In this document: piece after piece, positions 43,026 to 51,227 of the stretch
How the letters are laid out: each line of letters begins with the position of its first letter
Position numbering within the stretch: the stretch's first letter is position 1
NCBI GenBank assembly: GCA_963546395.1
Contig: CAUUMS010000012.1
Location: forward strand, 1-56,770
Length of the DNA stretch: 56,770 bases
Direction of reading: 5' to 3'
Origin: Bacteroides_D sp963546395
GTDB taxonomy: Bacteria > Bacteroidota > Bacteroidia > Bacteroidales > CAJPTX01
Notes under the pieces: model-generated
Database searches by the model: none
The model's input: only the letters and a program-made list of their open reading frames with translations
What the model was told of the DNA's origin: nothing
Program-made: the position numbers and the translations under genes

Positions 43026-43033
43026 CAAAGGTA
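43026..43033 (-). promoter_or_regulatory. -7 element for the DUF5063-to-xseA run
   Basis: TACCTTTG on the minus strand, a full consensus match, followed by CAGCA and then the ATG. Transcription would begin at or within two bases of the start codon. Confidence 0.6.
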
Positions 43034-43173
43034 TGAAATGTTGCATAGAGAGCCGACGTCAGGGGCTAGCACCGGGGACAGACAACCGGCGACGCACGAA
43101 ATATTACCCCCCGGACGAACACTGATAGCCCGTTTTCGTTAAAGTATTAGTAACCCAATAAACAGAATTGGTT

Positions 43174-43647
43174 ATGAACGTGCTAGAAATCACGAAGCTC
43201 GACCCTAAATCTGCGGCTATGGTGGCTGAGAAGCTGACGCAGCTGATGGCTGATATGCAGATCTTCTACACCAACCTGCGCGGATTCCACTGGAACGTGA
43301 CGGGGCAGCAGTTCTACCAGCTCCACGCCTACTTCGAGGAGCAGTACAAGGCTTACGAGACGCACATCGATGACGTGGCGGAGCGACTGCTACAGCTGGG
43401 TGCACGGCCTACGGCGCATTTCTCCGAGTACCTGAAAACGGCTCGGGTGAAGGAAGCGTGCTCCAAGTGCGCTGGGCTCGACATGATGAAGGTGGTGGCC
43501 GACACGCTCACCACGCTCATTGCCGATGAGCGCGCCATTGCTGCCACTGCTGAAGCTGTGCACGATAACGCCACGGTGGATCTGATGAACAGCCTGCTCG
43601 ACGAGCAGGAGAAGGCGGCCTGGATGCTTGCGGCTTACCTTGGCTAG
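43174..43647 (+). CDS. dps: Dps-family DNA-binding ferritin
   Basis: Dps forms a 12-subunit shell that oxidises and stores iron with peroxide and protects DNA. The 157-residue protein has the family ligands in FHWNVTGQQFYQLHAYF (His39, His51) and HIDDVAERL (Asp66/67, Glu70), where two subunits meet. The start at 43174 is the first ATG; a TTG two codons upstream is in frame. It diverges from DUF5063. I see no clear operator, though oxidative control is usual for the family. A strong hairpin ends it. Confidence 0.96.
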   Translation: MNVLEITKLDPKSAAMVAEKLTQLMADMQIFYTNLRGFHWNVTGQQFYQLHAYFEEQYKAYETHIDDVAERLLQLGARPTAHFSEYLKTARVKEACSKCAGLDMMKVVADTLTTLIADERAIAATAEAVHDNATVDLMNSLLDEQEKAAWMLAAYLG

Positions 43648-43671
43648 CCAGCTAACGTAACGGTTTACACG

Positions 43672-43698
43672 AAAGGGGGGCCACACGGCCCCCCTTTT
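43672..43698. terminator. terminator between dps and the DUF1848 gene
   Basis: AAAGGGGGGCC (43672-43682), loop ACAC, GGCCCCCCTTTT (43687-43698): a GC-rich stem with A-run and T-run on the two sides, so it can end transcription in both directions between these convergent genes. Confidence 0.9.
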
Positions 43699-43812
43699 GC
43701 GTATCTACAGCTAGCCATACAGAGTGTCTCACCTCACACATCGCCTGTGGGGCTCCCTAGCCTGCACCTTCGCATCAGCTCCCACGGCTTGTTTTAGCCC
43801 AATACGTCCCCC

Positions 43813-44889
43813 CTACTCGTCTCCTTCCGGGGGTGTAGCCTGACCTACGATGTACTCACTCAGCGGGTGCTTCCGGTGCTGCTGGTAACGTTGCGCGGCC
43901 TGCGCACGGCTCGTATTGGCGTAGCAGTAAATGCACTCGTGCGGGCAGGTGTTGTATTCCCCAATATCCTTGCTCACCACGCATCCGCACAGGTTGCGCT
44001 GCCCCTTGTCCTTATTGCGCGTGCGCCGTATGGCGTAGCGTCCACCAGGCAGCCGAATCGCATCGGGTGGGCAGCTGTTAAACAGCCCTTGCTCGTGAAT
44101 CTCTAGTCCGAGATGCTCCATGAGCGCGTTGTCATGGTATGCAAGGCGGGCTATCAGCGCGTCGTCAACGCAGCGGTTGTGGGCAATTCCGTACTGCGAC
44201 AGATCCACCCTCTCTGCGCATGTGCCTAGCTCGTAGCCCCAGCGGCTGGCGTTGAGCTGTGCGAGGGCCTGGGCGAACTGGTGCATCCGCGGCTCGTCCC
44301 ACTCTACCCACCGTATGTGGGCCCGGTTCAGATTATTCTGCACCTTGCTGTAGGTGCCAATGTCGGCAAAGCTGAACACGAGCTTCTTGGTGTATCCCTT
44401 GAGGCGATCGCCTATGCGCTCCACCTTCTCCAGCAGCTGCTCTACACCCATCGTCTCGGTGAGAATGAGCGGATCGAAACGCCAGATCACTTGCTCGGGC
44501 GATAGCTTTTCGGCCAGCTCTTGAAAGCAGCCTATCCGCTTCTCCAGGGGAGGAACGCGCAGCTCTAGCCCCTCCGACTCGTAGTCGTTGAGCGAGTATT
44601 GCACGTAGCACCCGATGCGCCGCTTAGCCAGCTGGGGGAGGTGCGCAATGAGGGGGGCTGGGTTCTTACTCCAAAACACGATGAAGCGTGTCCGCGCATA
44701 CGAAACGTACATCTGCTGGCCATTGAACGGATTCTTCCACGCCGAATAGCCTCGTTCGAGTCGGTGAAAGAACCATTCGCAGTAAAATGCGGGGATGTCA
44801 GTGCTCCGACTGGCAGAAATGATTACGGGTGCCTGTGCTGCCACAATGCGCCCATCATCCAATATGAAATCTTGCTTGTCGTGAGCCAT
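43813..44889 (-). CDS. DUF1848 protein with C-terminal CX3CX2C cluster
   Basis: A 358-residue protein of the DUF1848 family: VIISASRSTDIPAFY near the start, VFWSKNP at 71-77, WRFDPLIL at 136-143. Near the C-terminus is CGC at 301-303 and then Cys315, Cys319 and Cys322 in NTCPHECIYCYAN, the exact CX3CX2C spacing of radical-SAM iron-sulfur sites, but placed at the wrong end for that superfamily. Function is unestablished; a nucleic-acid or tRNA role would be guesswork. It stands alone, with a promoter upstream and a terminator downstream. Confidence 0.85.
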   Translation of the reverse strand: MAHDKQDFILDDGRIVAAQAPVIISASRSTDIPAFYCEWFFHRLERGYSAWKNPFNGQQMYVSYARTRFIVFWSKNPAPLIAHLPQLAKRRIGCYVQYSLNDYESEGLELRVPPLEKRIGCFQELAEKLSPEQVIWRFDPLILTETMGVEQLLEKVERIGDRLKGYTKKLVFSFADIGTYSKVQNNLNRAHIRWVEWDEPRMHQFAQALAQLNASRWGYELGTCAERVDLSQYGIAHNRCVDDALIARLAYHDNALMEHLGLEIHEQGLFNSCPPDAIRLPGGRYAIRRTRNKDKGQRNLCGCVVSKDIGEYNTCPHECIYCYANTSRAQAAQRYQQHRKHPLSEYIVGQATPPEGDE

Positions 44890-44936
44890 GTTGAGGCCAA
44901 GGGGTAGATGTGTTTCCGCAGGACTGCGAACGGTGA

Positions 44937-44944
44937 CAAAGGTA
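44937..44944 (-). promoter_or_regulatory. -7 element for the DUF1848 gene
   Basis: TACCTTTG on the minus strand, full consensus, 48 bases before the start at 44889. Confidence 0.6.
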
Positions 44945-45036
44945 CAAATAGCGCATGGATTGCGGGGTTGTGGCCATCATGACGCATGAAGTGGCATAGC
45001 TGAGCGCGCCCCTCTTGTCACCCCCTGAGCACTGCT

Positions 45037-45066
45037 AGCAACGCACCAACAACGTACCAAAGCCGT
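45037..45066. repeat. 11-bp periodic repeat block
   Basis: AGCAACGC, ACCAACAACGT and ACCAAAGCCGT follow one another here. They match, in the opposite orientation, the units at 16511-16554. Confidence 0.5.
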
Positions 45067-45164
45067 ATTTGTCCTGCCAAATATGGGTTTGATATATCGT
45101 TGCTGCGATGGTGGTGGGTGTTTAGCACCATGTAGGCCCGATGGGCGTTGAGGTTCCGAGTGCA

Positions 45165-45202
45165 GAAAAAATCAGGGATCCGATGTGCTCGAATCCCTGA
45201 TT
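45165..45202 (-). terminator. terminator of the porU-porV-ispF run
   Basis: On the minus strand AATCAGGGAT (45170-45179 arm) pairs perfectly with ATCCCTGATT (45193-45202 arm) around a 13-base loop, followed by a run of six T. It lies 54 bases after the ispF stop. Confidence 0.88.
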
Positions 45203-45255
45203 CCGTATGCTAATTCCGCCCCGAGGCGGTAGAATGGCTGACGGTGCTCCTGACG

Positions 45256-45768
45256 TTAGGGGTGGGGTACCCTGTACACGAGGGCCACGGCCTGGGCCAT
45301 CACGCCACGCTCTTCGCCCACGAAGCCAAGCCGCTCGGTGGTGGTGGCTTTGATGCTCACCTGCCCTAGCTCTATGCCTAGCGCATCGGCCACGCAGCGT
45401 CGCATGGCGGGGATGTGAGGGGCAATCTTAGGGGCCTGTAGCGCAATGACAATGTCCACGTTACCCACCTCGTAGCCGCACTCACGCACCATCCGCGCCA
45501 CTTTTTCGACGAAAAGACGGCTGGGGGCTCCCTTGTACTGCGCATCGGTGTCGGGGAAATGCGTGCCGATGTCCCCGAGGGCCACGGCCCCTAGCAGCGC
45601 ATCGCACAGGGCATGCAGGGGGGTGTCGGCATCGGAGTGCCCCACGGCGCCTCGCTCGCTCTCCACGCATTGCCCGCAGAGCCACAGCTTGTGGCCCGGC
45701 TCTAGGCGATGTACATCGTAGCCGATTCCTACCCGGTAGGGGGGCTTAGACTCGCGTGAGGGTGTCAT
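45256..45768 (-). CDS. ispF: 2-C-methyl-D-erythritol 2,4-cyclodiphosphate synthase
   Basis: IspF forms the cyclic diphosphate in the methylerythritol phosphate route to isoprenoids. The 170-residue protein has zinc ligands Asp18 and His20 in GIGYDVHRL, then GHSDADTPLHALCDALLGA, GDIGTHFPDTD and a C-terminal IKATTTERLGFVGEERG. It follows porV by 30 bases. The order porU-porV-ispF is the one I recall in P. gingivalis. It is the only unambiguous isoprenoid-pathway gene in the window. Confidence 0.97.
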   Translation of the reverse strand: MTPSRESKPPYRVGIGYDVHRLEPGHKLWLCGQCVESERGAVGHSDADTPLHALCDALLGAVALGDIGTHFPDTDAQYKGAPSRLFVEKVARMVRECGYEVGNVDIVIALQAPKIAPHIPAMRRCVADALGIELGQVSIKATTTERLGFVGEERGVMAQAVALVYRVPHP

Positions 45769-45798
45769 GGCTGTGCTCCTGGTTGAGTGGCGTTCCTG

Positions 45799-47028
45799 TT
45801 AGGCCTTGTCGTCGTGCTTACGCTTCTTCTGGGGCGGATCGAAGTTCACCATCAGCGAGAAACGCATGGTATTAGCCATCGGGCTATTGAAGCCGGCCAT
45901 GGGAATGAGGTAGGCTGCATCGAGGCTGAAGATGTTGTAGCCCACGCCGGCCCCCAGGGTGAAGTACTGCCGACCGCCCTTCATCTGGTGCTCGTAGAAG
46001 TAGCCCGTGCGCAGGGCGAAGAGTTTCTGGTACCAGTATTCTACCCCAAAGCTCCAATAGATTTCGCGGAGCTCCTCGTGCAGCCCCTCGGGCGCATCGT
46101 AGAAGGATTGCACCATGCCGGTAACAACCCCCACGTTGGGGTCTTTGCCACGCACGATCTTCCCATTGCGATAGATAGGCGGGGTGGGAATCAGCAGCTT
46201 AGACAGATCTAGCAGACCCGAGATGGAGTTGTAGCGGTCGATATCCACCGAGAATCGCCCCCCGAGGCGTAGCGTGATGGGGATGAAATTCCGGTACACG
46301 TCATTGTAGGTGAGCTTTGAACCGATGTTGGTGATCGTAAACCCTAGCGCGTAGGCGGCGGGGGTGCGCCCAAGGCGAAGCTTGTTGGTGTAGTATAGGG
46401 CGATGTCTGCCGCGTAGGAGGTGCCGGCGCGGGCGGTGCCGGTGGCATTGGGTTGGGTGAAGCCGCCCGTGAGATCGGAGCGGATGAACCGGAAGCTCAC
46501 ACCCCCGCTGAAGTTTTCGGCAAACCGGCGTGAGTAGCCCACGTCGAGGGCAAACTCGTTGGGGTTGTGCGTCTGCATGCGCACGCCTTGCTCATTGGTG
46601 AACACCATGTGCCCCATGGAGAAGTAGCGCAGCGAGGCTGAAATGGTCTGCATGTTATCGATGCGGTAGTAGCCCACCAGGTAGGCGAGGTTGATCTCGT
46701 TGGTGAGCTTGCGGAGCCAGGGGATGTAGGAGACGGAAACGCCGGCACGCTTCTCGATCTGGGCATACTTGGCCACGTTCCAATGCTGGCTGTTCACGTC
46801 GGGCGATGAGGCGACCCCTGCGTCACCCATGGCTGCTGAGCGCGAGTCGGGGGCAATGGCCATCAGGGGCACAGCCGGATGTAGTAGGTTGCGGTAGTGC
46901 GAACCGTCGCTCTGACGGCCGTCTATCTCGTGGATACCGAGTTGCTTAGATTGGGCCACTGCCGTCTGCGCAGCCACAATGAGGGCCGCACAGCATAGCA
47001 CTGGGGTTAAGAGCCTGTAGCATTTCAT
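45799..47028 (-). CDS. porV: Type IX secretion outer-membrane protein PorV
   Basis: PorV (LptO) is an outer-membrane barrel that picks up cargo from the Sov translocon and passes it to the PorU sortase. From the ATG at 47028 it has 409 residues, a signal peptide (cleavage before Gln26) and the family core: LMAIAPDSRSAAMGDAGVA, NVAKYA, SVSYIPWLRKL and ALDVGYSRRF. The in-frame codon at 47058 would add ten residues in front of the signal. It follows porU by 88 bases, and ispF comes next. Confidence 0.95.
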   Translation of the reverse strand: MKCYRLLTPVLCCAALIVAAQTAVAQSKQLGIHEIDGRQSDGSHYRNLLHPAVPLMAIAPDSRSAAMGDAGVASSPDVNSQHWNVAKYAQIEKRAGVSVSYIPWLRKLTNEINLAYLVGYYRIDNMQTISASLRYFSMGHMVFTNEQGVRMQTHNPNEFALDVGYSRRFAENFSGGVSFRFIRSDLTGGFTQPNATGTARAGTSYAADIALYYTNKLRLGRTPAAYALGFTITNIGSKLTYNDVYRNFIPITLRLGGRFSVDIDRYNSISGLLDLSKLLIPTPPIYRNGKIVRGKDPNVGVVTGMVQSFYDAPEGLHEELREIYWSFGVEYWYQKLFALRTGYFYEHQMKGGRQYFTLGAGVGYNIFSLDAAYLIPMAGFNSPMANTMRFSLMVNFDPPQKKRKHDDKA

Positions 47029-47116
47029 ACGCAAGGGAGGATAAGGATTGGTATGCACCGAATTGGGACAAAACGTGATAGAGTCTCGCTTTATTGCTTA
47101 CGGTGGCGGGGTTTCC

Positions 47117-50100
47117 CTAGAGCAGAAGCAGCTTCTCAAATCGTTCCGCAGAGCCTGAGCTGGCGTTATGATCGGGCCGGTGCCGCAGTCGCACGCGGTA
47201 GAAGTAGACACCACGCGCCAGTCGGCGGCCCCAGTCGTCACGTCCATCCCACGGGTAGGGCCCGAAACGGAGTGAGGGTGAGGCCTCGAAACGGCGTATC
47301 GTCTTCACCAGTTGCCCATCCACGGTGAAGATCTGGATGAGCACATCGGTGGGTTGACCGGGGCGGGTGCCGTCGAAGTAAAAGCTTGTGGTCGTGGTGA
47401 AAGGATTTGGGTAATTGAGCAGGTTGCTAATGGCGGGCGAGGCGGGGTCGACAACGCGGAACGCGATCTCCGCCGTCGAGGTATTGTTACGTGTATCAGC
47501 CGCAGATAGTTCGAGTCGGTAGTCGCCAGCGGGTAGACGATGGAATCGGTAGCGTAGCTCGCCACGCTGGTAGGTGTCGGCCTGGGCCGTGTAGTAGTCG
47601 TTGAGCGTGAGCTTCTCGTCGATGCCGTTGCCTCGCAGGTGCGCGGTGATGGCATGCGCCGTGTGGGCCGAGAGGTTGATGCCGCTCGAGTCGCTGAGCC
47701 GCGCCACAAGGAGGGGCGAGTCGCCCACCACCCACTCGGCACGTGGAGCCTGATCGTCTAGCGAAAGCGTGATCTTGGGGCCTTGCGTGTCGTCCACACG
47801 GGTCTTGTCGAGTCCGCCAAATGTGAACTGGGTGTAGCTGCCCATGCAGATACCGCTGGTCGAGATGCCGAGCAGCACGATGTGCCCTGACTGGTAGTCG
47901 CAGTCCATGTCCACAGGGATGCGCCACTGGGTGCGCGCCTTGCCATTCTTCACGCTGGCTTTGCCGCGGAATGCGGTGCCTACGTGCTCGCTGTAGGTTA
48001 TGGGATCCGACGTGTTGTTGCCCCGTGAGGTGATGGTGCGCTTGGGGCCCTGCATGGTCACGTAGACCTCCCCCTCGAAGGGTTCCCCGCTGCGCGTGGC
48101 GAGCTCCATGTCGATCTGCACGAGGCCACCGGCGCGAATGGTGTCGGTGGGCCCGTTGAGCGCATGCCCATTGAGGGATACCACCTTAGCCTCTGCCCCC
48201 GGATCGGGTAGCGGTAGGGCCGGATTGCCAAGCAGCGCAAACTTGCGTTTGTTCTCGATGCCCGAGCTGTTGGCTTTTGCCCGGTAGTAGGCATCTCCTA
48301 GGGTGCGGGGAGGGGTGCCGCTGAGGGGCGGGTATAGCTCCTGGATCAGGTGGGAGTTGAAGTCAAAGTTGCCCGAGGAGTAGGCGATGCGGCTGGAGGA
48401 GATCATGGCAATGGCTCCTCCCAGCCTGGCGAATAGCATCTTTTCACCCAAAGTGGGATTGTGTGGGGTGTCGTATTGCGCCAGGTGGCACGAGGCCGCC
48501 ACGAAGATGGGTAGTCGTCCCAGATTGCGCCAGGCGTACACGTCTTCGGCCTCCAGGAAGGTCTCATGCCCCAGGACGCTTTGGCTGGCGTGCCCCAGGT
48601 AGTTGAAGAGTATTGCCCCCCGGTTTATCTGCCCATTGATGGCCGCATTCAGCGTGGGGTATTCGTTCTTGTACCAGTAATCTTTGCGGGCAAATGCGTC
48701 GGCATACAGCCGTTTTACCTGCATGGCAGGCTGGTTCGTCTCCACGTGGTGCGCTAGCGTCTCGGCATCACGGGTGAAGATGTTGCTGTCACCGTCGTCG
48801 GCCAGGAAGAGGGCTCGCCCGATCCAGGCTCCCCAGTTGGCCGGATTGTGATACGACTCCTCGTGGTTGACTATCTGGTCGGCGGTGAGCTGATCGCCCA
48901 CGGGGTAACGCCCGATGCCTATGTCGAGGGCCCCACGCTCGCCCCCCTCATCCTCGTCGAGAAGACCGAAGAAATCGTCTGTACCGAAGGATTTGGCCCG
49001 GTTGTAGGAGTTCTCGGACTGGTAGTTGGGGATGTAGTTCACGGAGCCCAGGGAGTCCTTGAGGGTGTAGAGCGATTTGCCCATCAGGAGTAGATAGCGG
49101 AAATCGCCGGCCCCAGCCCGGCTGCGCCAATAGAGCGTGCGGGCCAGATTGCGTATGGCTGCGACATCGCGGTTGCCAGAGGAGAATTCACGGTACACCT
49201 GCTCCACGTCCACCACCTCCACGGTCATACGTGTGAGGGGCGACTCGCGGTATATCTGCGCGATGCGTTGCGCCTGCACCATGAAGTCGACGTGGCTCAC
49301 GATGAGCATGTCGGGCACGCGCATTCCGTGCAGATCCTGATTGGCCACGGGCTCGAGGTATGACACCGAGGCGGCATCCTCGGGCATAAAGGCCACTAGA
49401 TGCGTGCGATGGGCAGCGGGCGCGGTAGCCTGATTCGGGTCAGCATACCGGATGGGAGCAAAGGGGTCATCCACGTTCCACAGCTCAACGCCGCTGCGTA
49501 GGTTATCCATGCGTATGGCCGCACGCTCGGTGGGTAGCCCCACCGAATCGGTGTGGAAGGAGAGGGTGTGCCCGCCCCAGCGGAGCTGCTGCACGGCATT
49601 GAACATGATGCGGCTGAGCCAGGCCTGGGACGACGGGGTGGGCTTAGAGAAGACGATACGCAGATCGGGGGCCGTGGATGTGGGATTGACAAAATCGAAT
49701 ACCCCCTCGGCAACTTCGGCCTTGCGGATGTCACTCTCGCCCGAGGGTATGGCTTTGACATTGAGCGTGTGCGCCAGCGCAGAGCCCATGTAGAAATCGA
49801 AGTGACTCGCGCGTCGGGATGCGGCCGCCATGCGCACGAAGACACGCAGAGGGGCTCCGGGCACTAGTCCGCTGAGTCCCGCGGAGAGGAGTAGCTCGCC
49901 GCTCTGCCGGAATGTGTTCCCAAAGTACTCGCGCCCCGATTCTGCCAGATTGACCTGATTGCCGATGAGCCCTGTGAGTATCCAGCCCTGCCCGAGGTCG
50001 TGCTGTGCGGCGGAGGATTGCCCTTGCATGACCTGCGCAGTGGGTCTGCTGTCAGTGATGAAGAAGTGGCTGCGGGCATCGTACTCGTGCCGATGGTAGA

Positions 50101-50881
50101 TGAACATGCGCCGCGAGGTGTCCCATTTCCACCATGTGGGCCCAGGCAGATAGCATAGGGCGTAGTCGCCCGATGTGGGCTCACCGCCCGACTTGGTGAC
50201 CCAGTGCAGGGGGATCTGGCGCAGGTCGTCTATGTCGTCGTCCGCATTGGCATAGGGTAGCTGCTCGCCGTTCTGCCCCCAGAGGCTGATGCGGGATGGC
50301 TGATCGAATCCTTGCGCCGTTAGCTCGTCGTACGTGATGCGGTACATGCCGGGCTGATCTATGGCAATGGTGCGCCAGGTGCCGCCGGCGAGCACGGAGT
50401 GGGGTGCTCCCGTAAAGCTACGGCCCCGGGTGAGGCGAGTAGACTGTCGTGTGGGATGGAGTGCGACCTTGTAGCCCGTCAGCATCTCAATGCGGCCACC
50501 ATGTAGCCGGAATGCGGGGATGCGTACGAGGAGGCGAGGTTCTCCATGCGCAATGGCAATCTGGCACGTGGGTTCATCCTGATCCTCGAGCCACTCTGGT
50601 TGCGTGGCGGCCACGAATGGGACGGGGGTGTACTCCAGGGATTCGAAGCGGGCCTCGCTGCTACTCCCCTGCGGGATGGTATGCGCCCCCTCGTAGTACA
50701 CAGCCCCACCGGGGTGGCTGCGGGCTAGACCCTGGAAGTTGTAGTGGGTGCCGGCCGAGTCCAAATGCACCAGAGGCCCATGTTTCCACGCAATGCTACC
50801 ACTGGTGGGCGACTGGGCCTGGGCGAATGTACTGATAGCCAGCAATGGAACCAGAAGGAGGCGTGATAATCTGCGTGGCAT
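47117..50881 (-). CDS. porU: Type IX secretion sortase PorU
   Basis: PorU is the gingipain-family (C25) cysteine peptidase that removes the C-terminal domain from type IX cargo and joins it to anionic LPS on the cell surface. From the ATG at 50881 it has 1254 residues. The signal peptide is cut before Gln23. The catalytic pair is His764 (FNYLGHASQS) and Cys798 (VAASCHLAQYD). The C-terminus ends in its own type IX sorting domain: NYPNPFTTTTSFYF and QIFTVDGQLVKTI, then GVYFYRVRL. I prefer 50881 to 51037: it gives a clean signal and lies five bases after a near-consensus -7 element. porV follows. Confidence 0.95.
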   Translation of the reverse strand: MPRRLSRLLLVPLLAISTFAQAQSPTSGSIAWKHGPLVHLDSAGTHYNFQGLARSHPGGAVYYEGAHTIPQGSSSEARFESLEYTPVPFVAATQPEWLEDQDEPTCQIAIAHGEPRLLVRIPAFRLHGGRIEMLTGYKVALHPTRQSTRLTRGRSFTGAPHSVLAGGTWRTIAIDQPGMYRITYDELTAQGFDQPSRISLWGQNGEQLPYANADDDIDDLRQIPLHWVTKSGGEPTSGDYALCYLPGPTWWKWDTSRRMFIYHRHEYDARSHFFITDSRPTAQVMQGQSSAAQHDLGQGWILTGLIGNQVNLAESGREYFGNTFRQSGELLLSAGLSGLVPGAPLRVFVRMAAASRRASHFDFYMGSALAHTLNVKAIPSGESDIRKAEVAEGVFDFVNPTSTAPDLRIVFSKPTPSSQAWLSRIMFNAVQQLRWGGHTLSFHTDSVGLPTERAAIRMDNLRSGVELWNVDDPFAPIRYADPNQATAPAAHRTHLVAFMPEDAASVSYLEPVANQDLHGMRVPDMLIVSHVDFMVQAQRIAQIYRESPLTRMTVEVVDVEQVYREFSSGNRDVAAIRNLARTLYWRSRAGAGDFRYLLLMGKSLYTLKDSLGSVNYIPNYQSENSYNRAKSFGTDDFFGLLDEDEGGERGALDIGIGRYPVGDQLTADQIVNHEESYHNPANWGAWIGRALFLADDGDSNIFTRDAETLAHHVETNQPAMQVKRLYADAFARKDYWYKNEYPTLNAAINGQINRGAILFNYLGHASQSVLGHETFLEAEDVYAWRNLGRLPIFVAASCHLAQYDTPHNPTLGEKMLFARLGGAIAMISSSRIAYSSGNFDFNSHLIQELYPPLSGTPPRTLGDAYYRAKANSSGIENKRKFALLGNPALPLPDPGAEAKVVSLNGHALNGPTDTIRAGGLVQIDMELATRSGEPFEGEVYVTMQGPKRTITSRGNNTSDPITYSEHVGTAFRGKASVKNGKARTQWRIPVDMDCDYQSGHIVLLGISTSGICMGSYTQFTFGGLDKTRVDDTQGPKITLSLDDQAPRAEWVVGDSPLLVARLSDSSGINLSAHTAHAITAHLRGNGIDEKLTLNDYYTAQADTYQRGELRYRFHRLPAGDYRLELSAADTRNNTSTAEIAFRVVDPASPAISNLLNYPNPFTTTTSFYFDGTRPGQPTDVLIQIFTVDGQLVKTIRRFEASPSLRFGPYPWDGRDDWGRRLARGVYFYRVRLRHRPDHNASSGSAERFEKLLLL

Positions 50882-50886
50882 GACCG

Positions 50887-50894
50887 CAAAGTAA
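50887..50894 (-). promoter_or_regulatory. possible -7 element for porU
   Basis: TTACTTTG on the minus strand, one mismatch to TAnnTTTG, followed by CGGTC and the ATG at 50881. The spacing to the start codon is the same five bases as at the DUF5063 gene. Confidence 0.4.
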
Positions 50895-51087
50895 GCGAAA
50901 TCCGATGAATGCCTGTGCGGCCATTTGGCCCGGGGGCTTCTCCCCATTTGACTAGCTTGAGGCTTGAATGTATCACGGTGCATATTTTGTGGAGGAATCG
51001 TTGGACTCTTCGTGCGAGGAGTTTCGTGATGCTCCATTTGCTCTCGTCGCTGTCACGTGTGTACCCAGGGTGCCGTGGGGTATCGGA

Positions 51088-51110
51088 ATTTCCGGAAATG
51101 GGTAACTTTG
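51088..51110 (+). promoter_or_regulatory. palindromic operator and -7 element for the SagB-type gene
   Basis: A perfect 12-base palindrome ATTTCCGGAAAT (51088-51099) lies three bases before the -7 element TAACTTTG (51103-51110), that is, in the promoter spacer. A dimeric regulator bound there would block RNA polymerase. The gene start is at 51228, leaving a leader of about 115 bases. Confidence 0.5.
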
Positions 51111-51201
51111 CCTTTAGGTCTCACGTATGGGACGTTGTGGAGGGATGCGTACCCCCGCTAGTTTGCTGCTTTCGGCTGAACTTGTGGGGTGATAATGCGT
51201 T

Positions 51202-51211
51202 GCTCTAGAGC
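51202..51211. promoter_or_regulatory. palindrome just before the SagB-type gene
   Basis: GCTCTAGAGC is a perfect 10-base palindrome 16 bases before the start codon, loosely flanked by ATAAT and ATTAT. It could be a second operator or a small hairpin in the leader. No function is shown. Confidence 0.3.
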
Positions 51212-51227
51212 GATTATAAACGATTAA

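Larger units (their letters stand above)
44945..45255. other. 311-base gap with periodic repeat and terminator
   Basis: No gene. It contains 11-bp repeat units at 45037-45066 and a Rho-independent terminator for porU-porV-ispF at 45165-45202. The remainder (44945-45030 and 45070-45160) shows nothing I recognise. Confidence 0.6.
50882..51227. other. 346-base divergent porU/SagB intergenic region
   Basis: It holds a near-consensus -7 element for porU at 50887-50894, a consensus -7 element for the SagB-type gene at 51103-51110 and two perfect palindromes (51088-51099, 51202-51211). No gene is seen. A 5'-extended porU frame runs into it but lacks features. Confidence 0.6.

Noticed and set aside
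45172..45200. A CTCGAATCC stretch resembling a tRNA T-loop beside a stem
   Set aside because: The flanking T-stem does not pair, no acceptor, anticodon or D arm is found, and the sequence is better explained as the terminator after ispF.
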